6,611 bases of DNA from Lachnospiraceae bacterium UBA3802 (GTDB lineage: Bacteria > Bacillota > Clostridia > Lachnospirales > Lachnospiraceae): NCBI GenBank assembly GCA_002369155.1, contig DFEM01000023.1, forward strand, positions 1-6,611. The letters are read 5' to 3'. Shown piece by piece: positions 6,499-6,611 of the stretch. The notes under the pieces are model-generated. The model was given only the letters and a program-made list of their open reading frames with translations. It ran no database searches and was not told the DNA's origin. Within the stretch, counting starts at the first letter, position 1, and every line of letters starts with the position of its first letter. A program made the translations under genes and the position numbers.

Positions 6499-6611
6499 AT
6501 CATCGGAATTTTCATCCTCCCTCAATTTAAAATTCATAATAGCTTTACGTCTTGTATCATCAGAAATGGAAGCATAATGTTTCCTTGTTGTATTAACATC
6601 TTTATGTCCAA
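6484..6611 (-). CDS. Tyrosine recombinase/integrase, C-terminal end only
   Basis: The 41 visible residues begin with GHKDVNTTRKHYAS and end in a highly charged tail (EDENSDDKKGE). The GH histidine and the later tyrosine are the last two catalytic residues of tyrosine recombinases, which cut and rejoin DNA at specific sites through a covalent phosphotyrosine. The His-to-Tyr distance is 10 residues, as in many phage- and transposon-type integrases, whereas XerC and XerD have 9. The gene continues beyond the window edge, so the remaining catalytic residues and the length cannot be judged. It lies on the lexA strand but ends in its own terminator. Whether it belongs to a mobile element or is a resident recombinase cannot be told from here. 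Confidence 0.85.
   Translation of the reverse strand, partial: GHKDVNTTRKHYASISDDTRRKAIMNFKLREDENSDDKKGE

Overview
The window looks like chromosome of an AT-rich, low-GC Gram-positive bacterium. A member of class Clostridia, most likely Lachnospiraceae or a close relative, fits best. The evidence is the Firmicutes pairing of an N-terminally extended ribosomal protein bL27 with its protease Prp, a leader resembling the Firmicutes L21 leader, SOS boxes of the CGAAC-N4-GTTCG type, strong AAGGAGG ribosome binding sites and a single-chain NadD-YqeK fusion. The family placement is inference, because no rRNA gene is present.

Left part (1-4116, + strand): after the tail of an unidentified gene and a strong terminator, a good sigma-A promoter (102-130) and a structured leader precede rplU (bL21), prp and rpmA (bL27). 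A GC-rich hairpin with a weak U tract then separates these from obgE, yhbY and a fused nadD-yqeK. The group combines ribosomal proteins, maturation of bL27, two ribosome-assembly factors (Obg and the CRM-domain protein YhbY) and NAD/Ap4A metabolism. A bidirectional terminator ends it. The rsfS gene that often follows yqeK is not here.

Middle part (4121-5536, - strand): a convergent gene encodes a soluble chemoreceptor-like protein with a coiled coil, two tandem PAS domains and an MCP signalling hairpin. It has no membrane segment.

Right part (5641-6611, - strand): lexA has its own terminator and a well-formed promoter in which two LexA boxes cover the -35 region and the presumed transcription start, so autoregulation is readable from the DNA. 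Upstream of lexA on the same strand is the C-terminal end of a tyrosine recombinase/integrase, cut by the window edge, whose terminator overlaps its own last codons.

No CRISPR array, tRNA, rRNA, insertion sequence or unknown multi-gene system is visible. The window is mainly a conserved housekeeping locus. The points most worth a second look are the NadD-YqeK fusion, the architecture of the lexA control region, the Cys-Gly cleavage bond of LexA, the soluble double-PAS receptor and the integrase fragment. Two track-length starts were shortened because strong ribosome binding sites point to internal ATGs (lexA at 6326, chemoreceptor at 5536), and rplU is taken from the ATG at 210.
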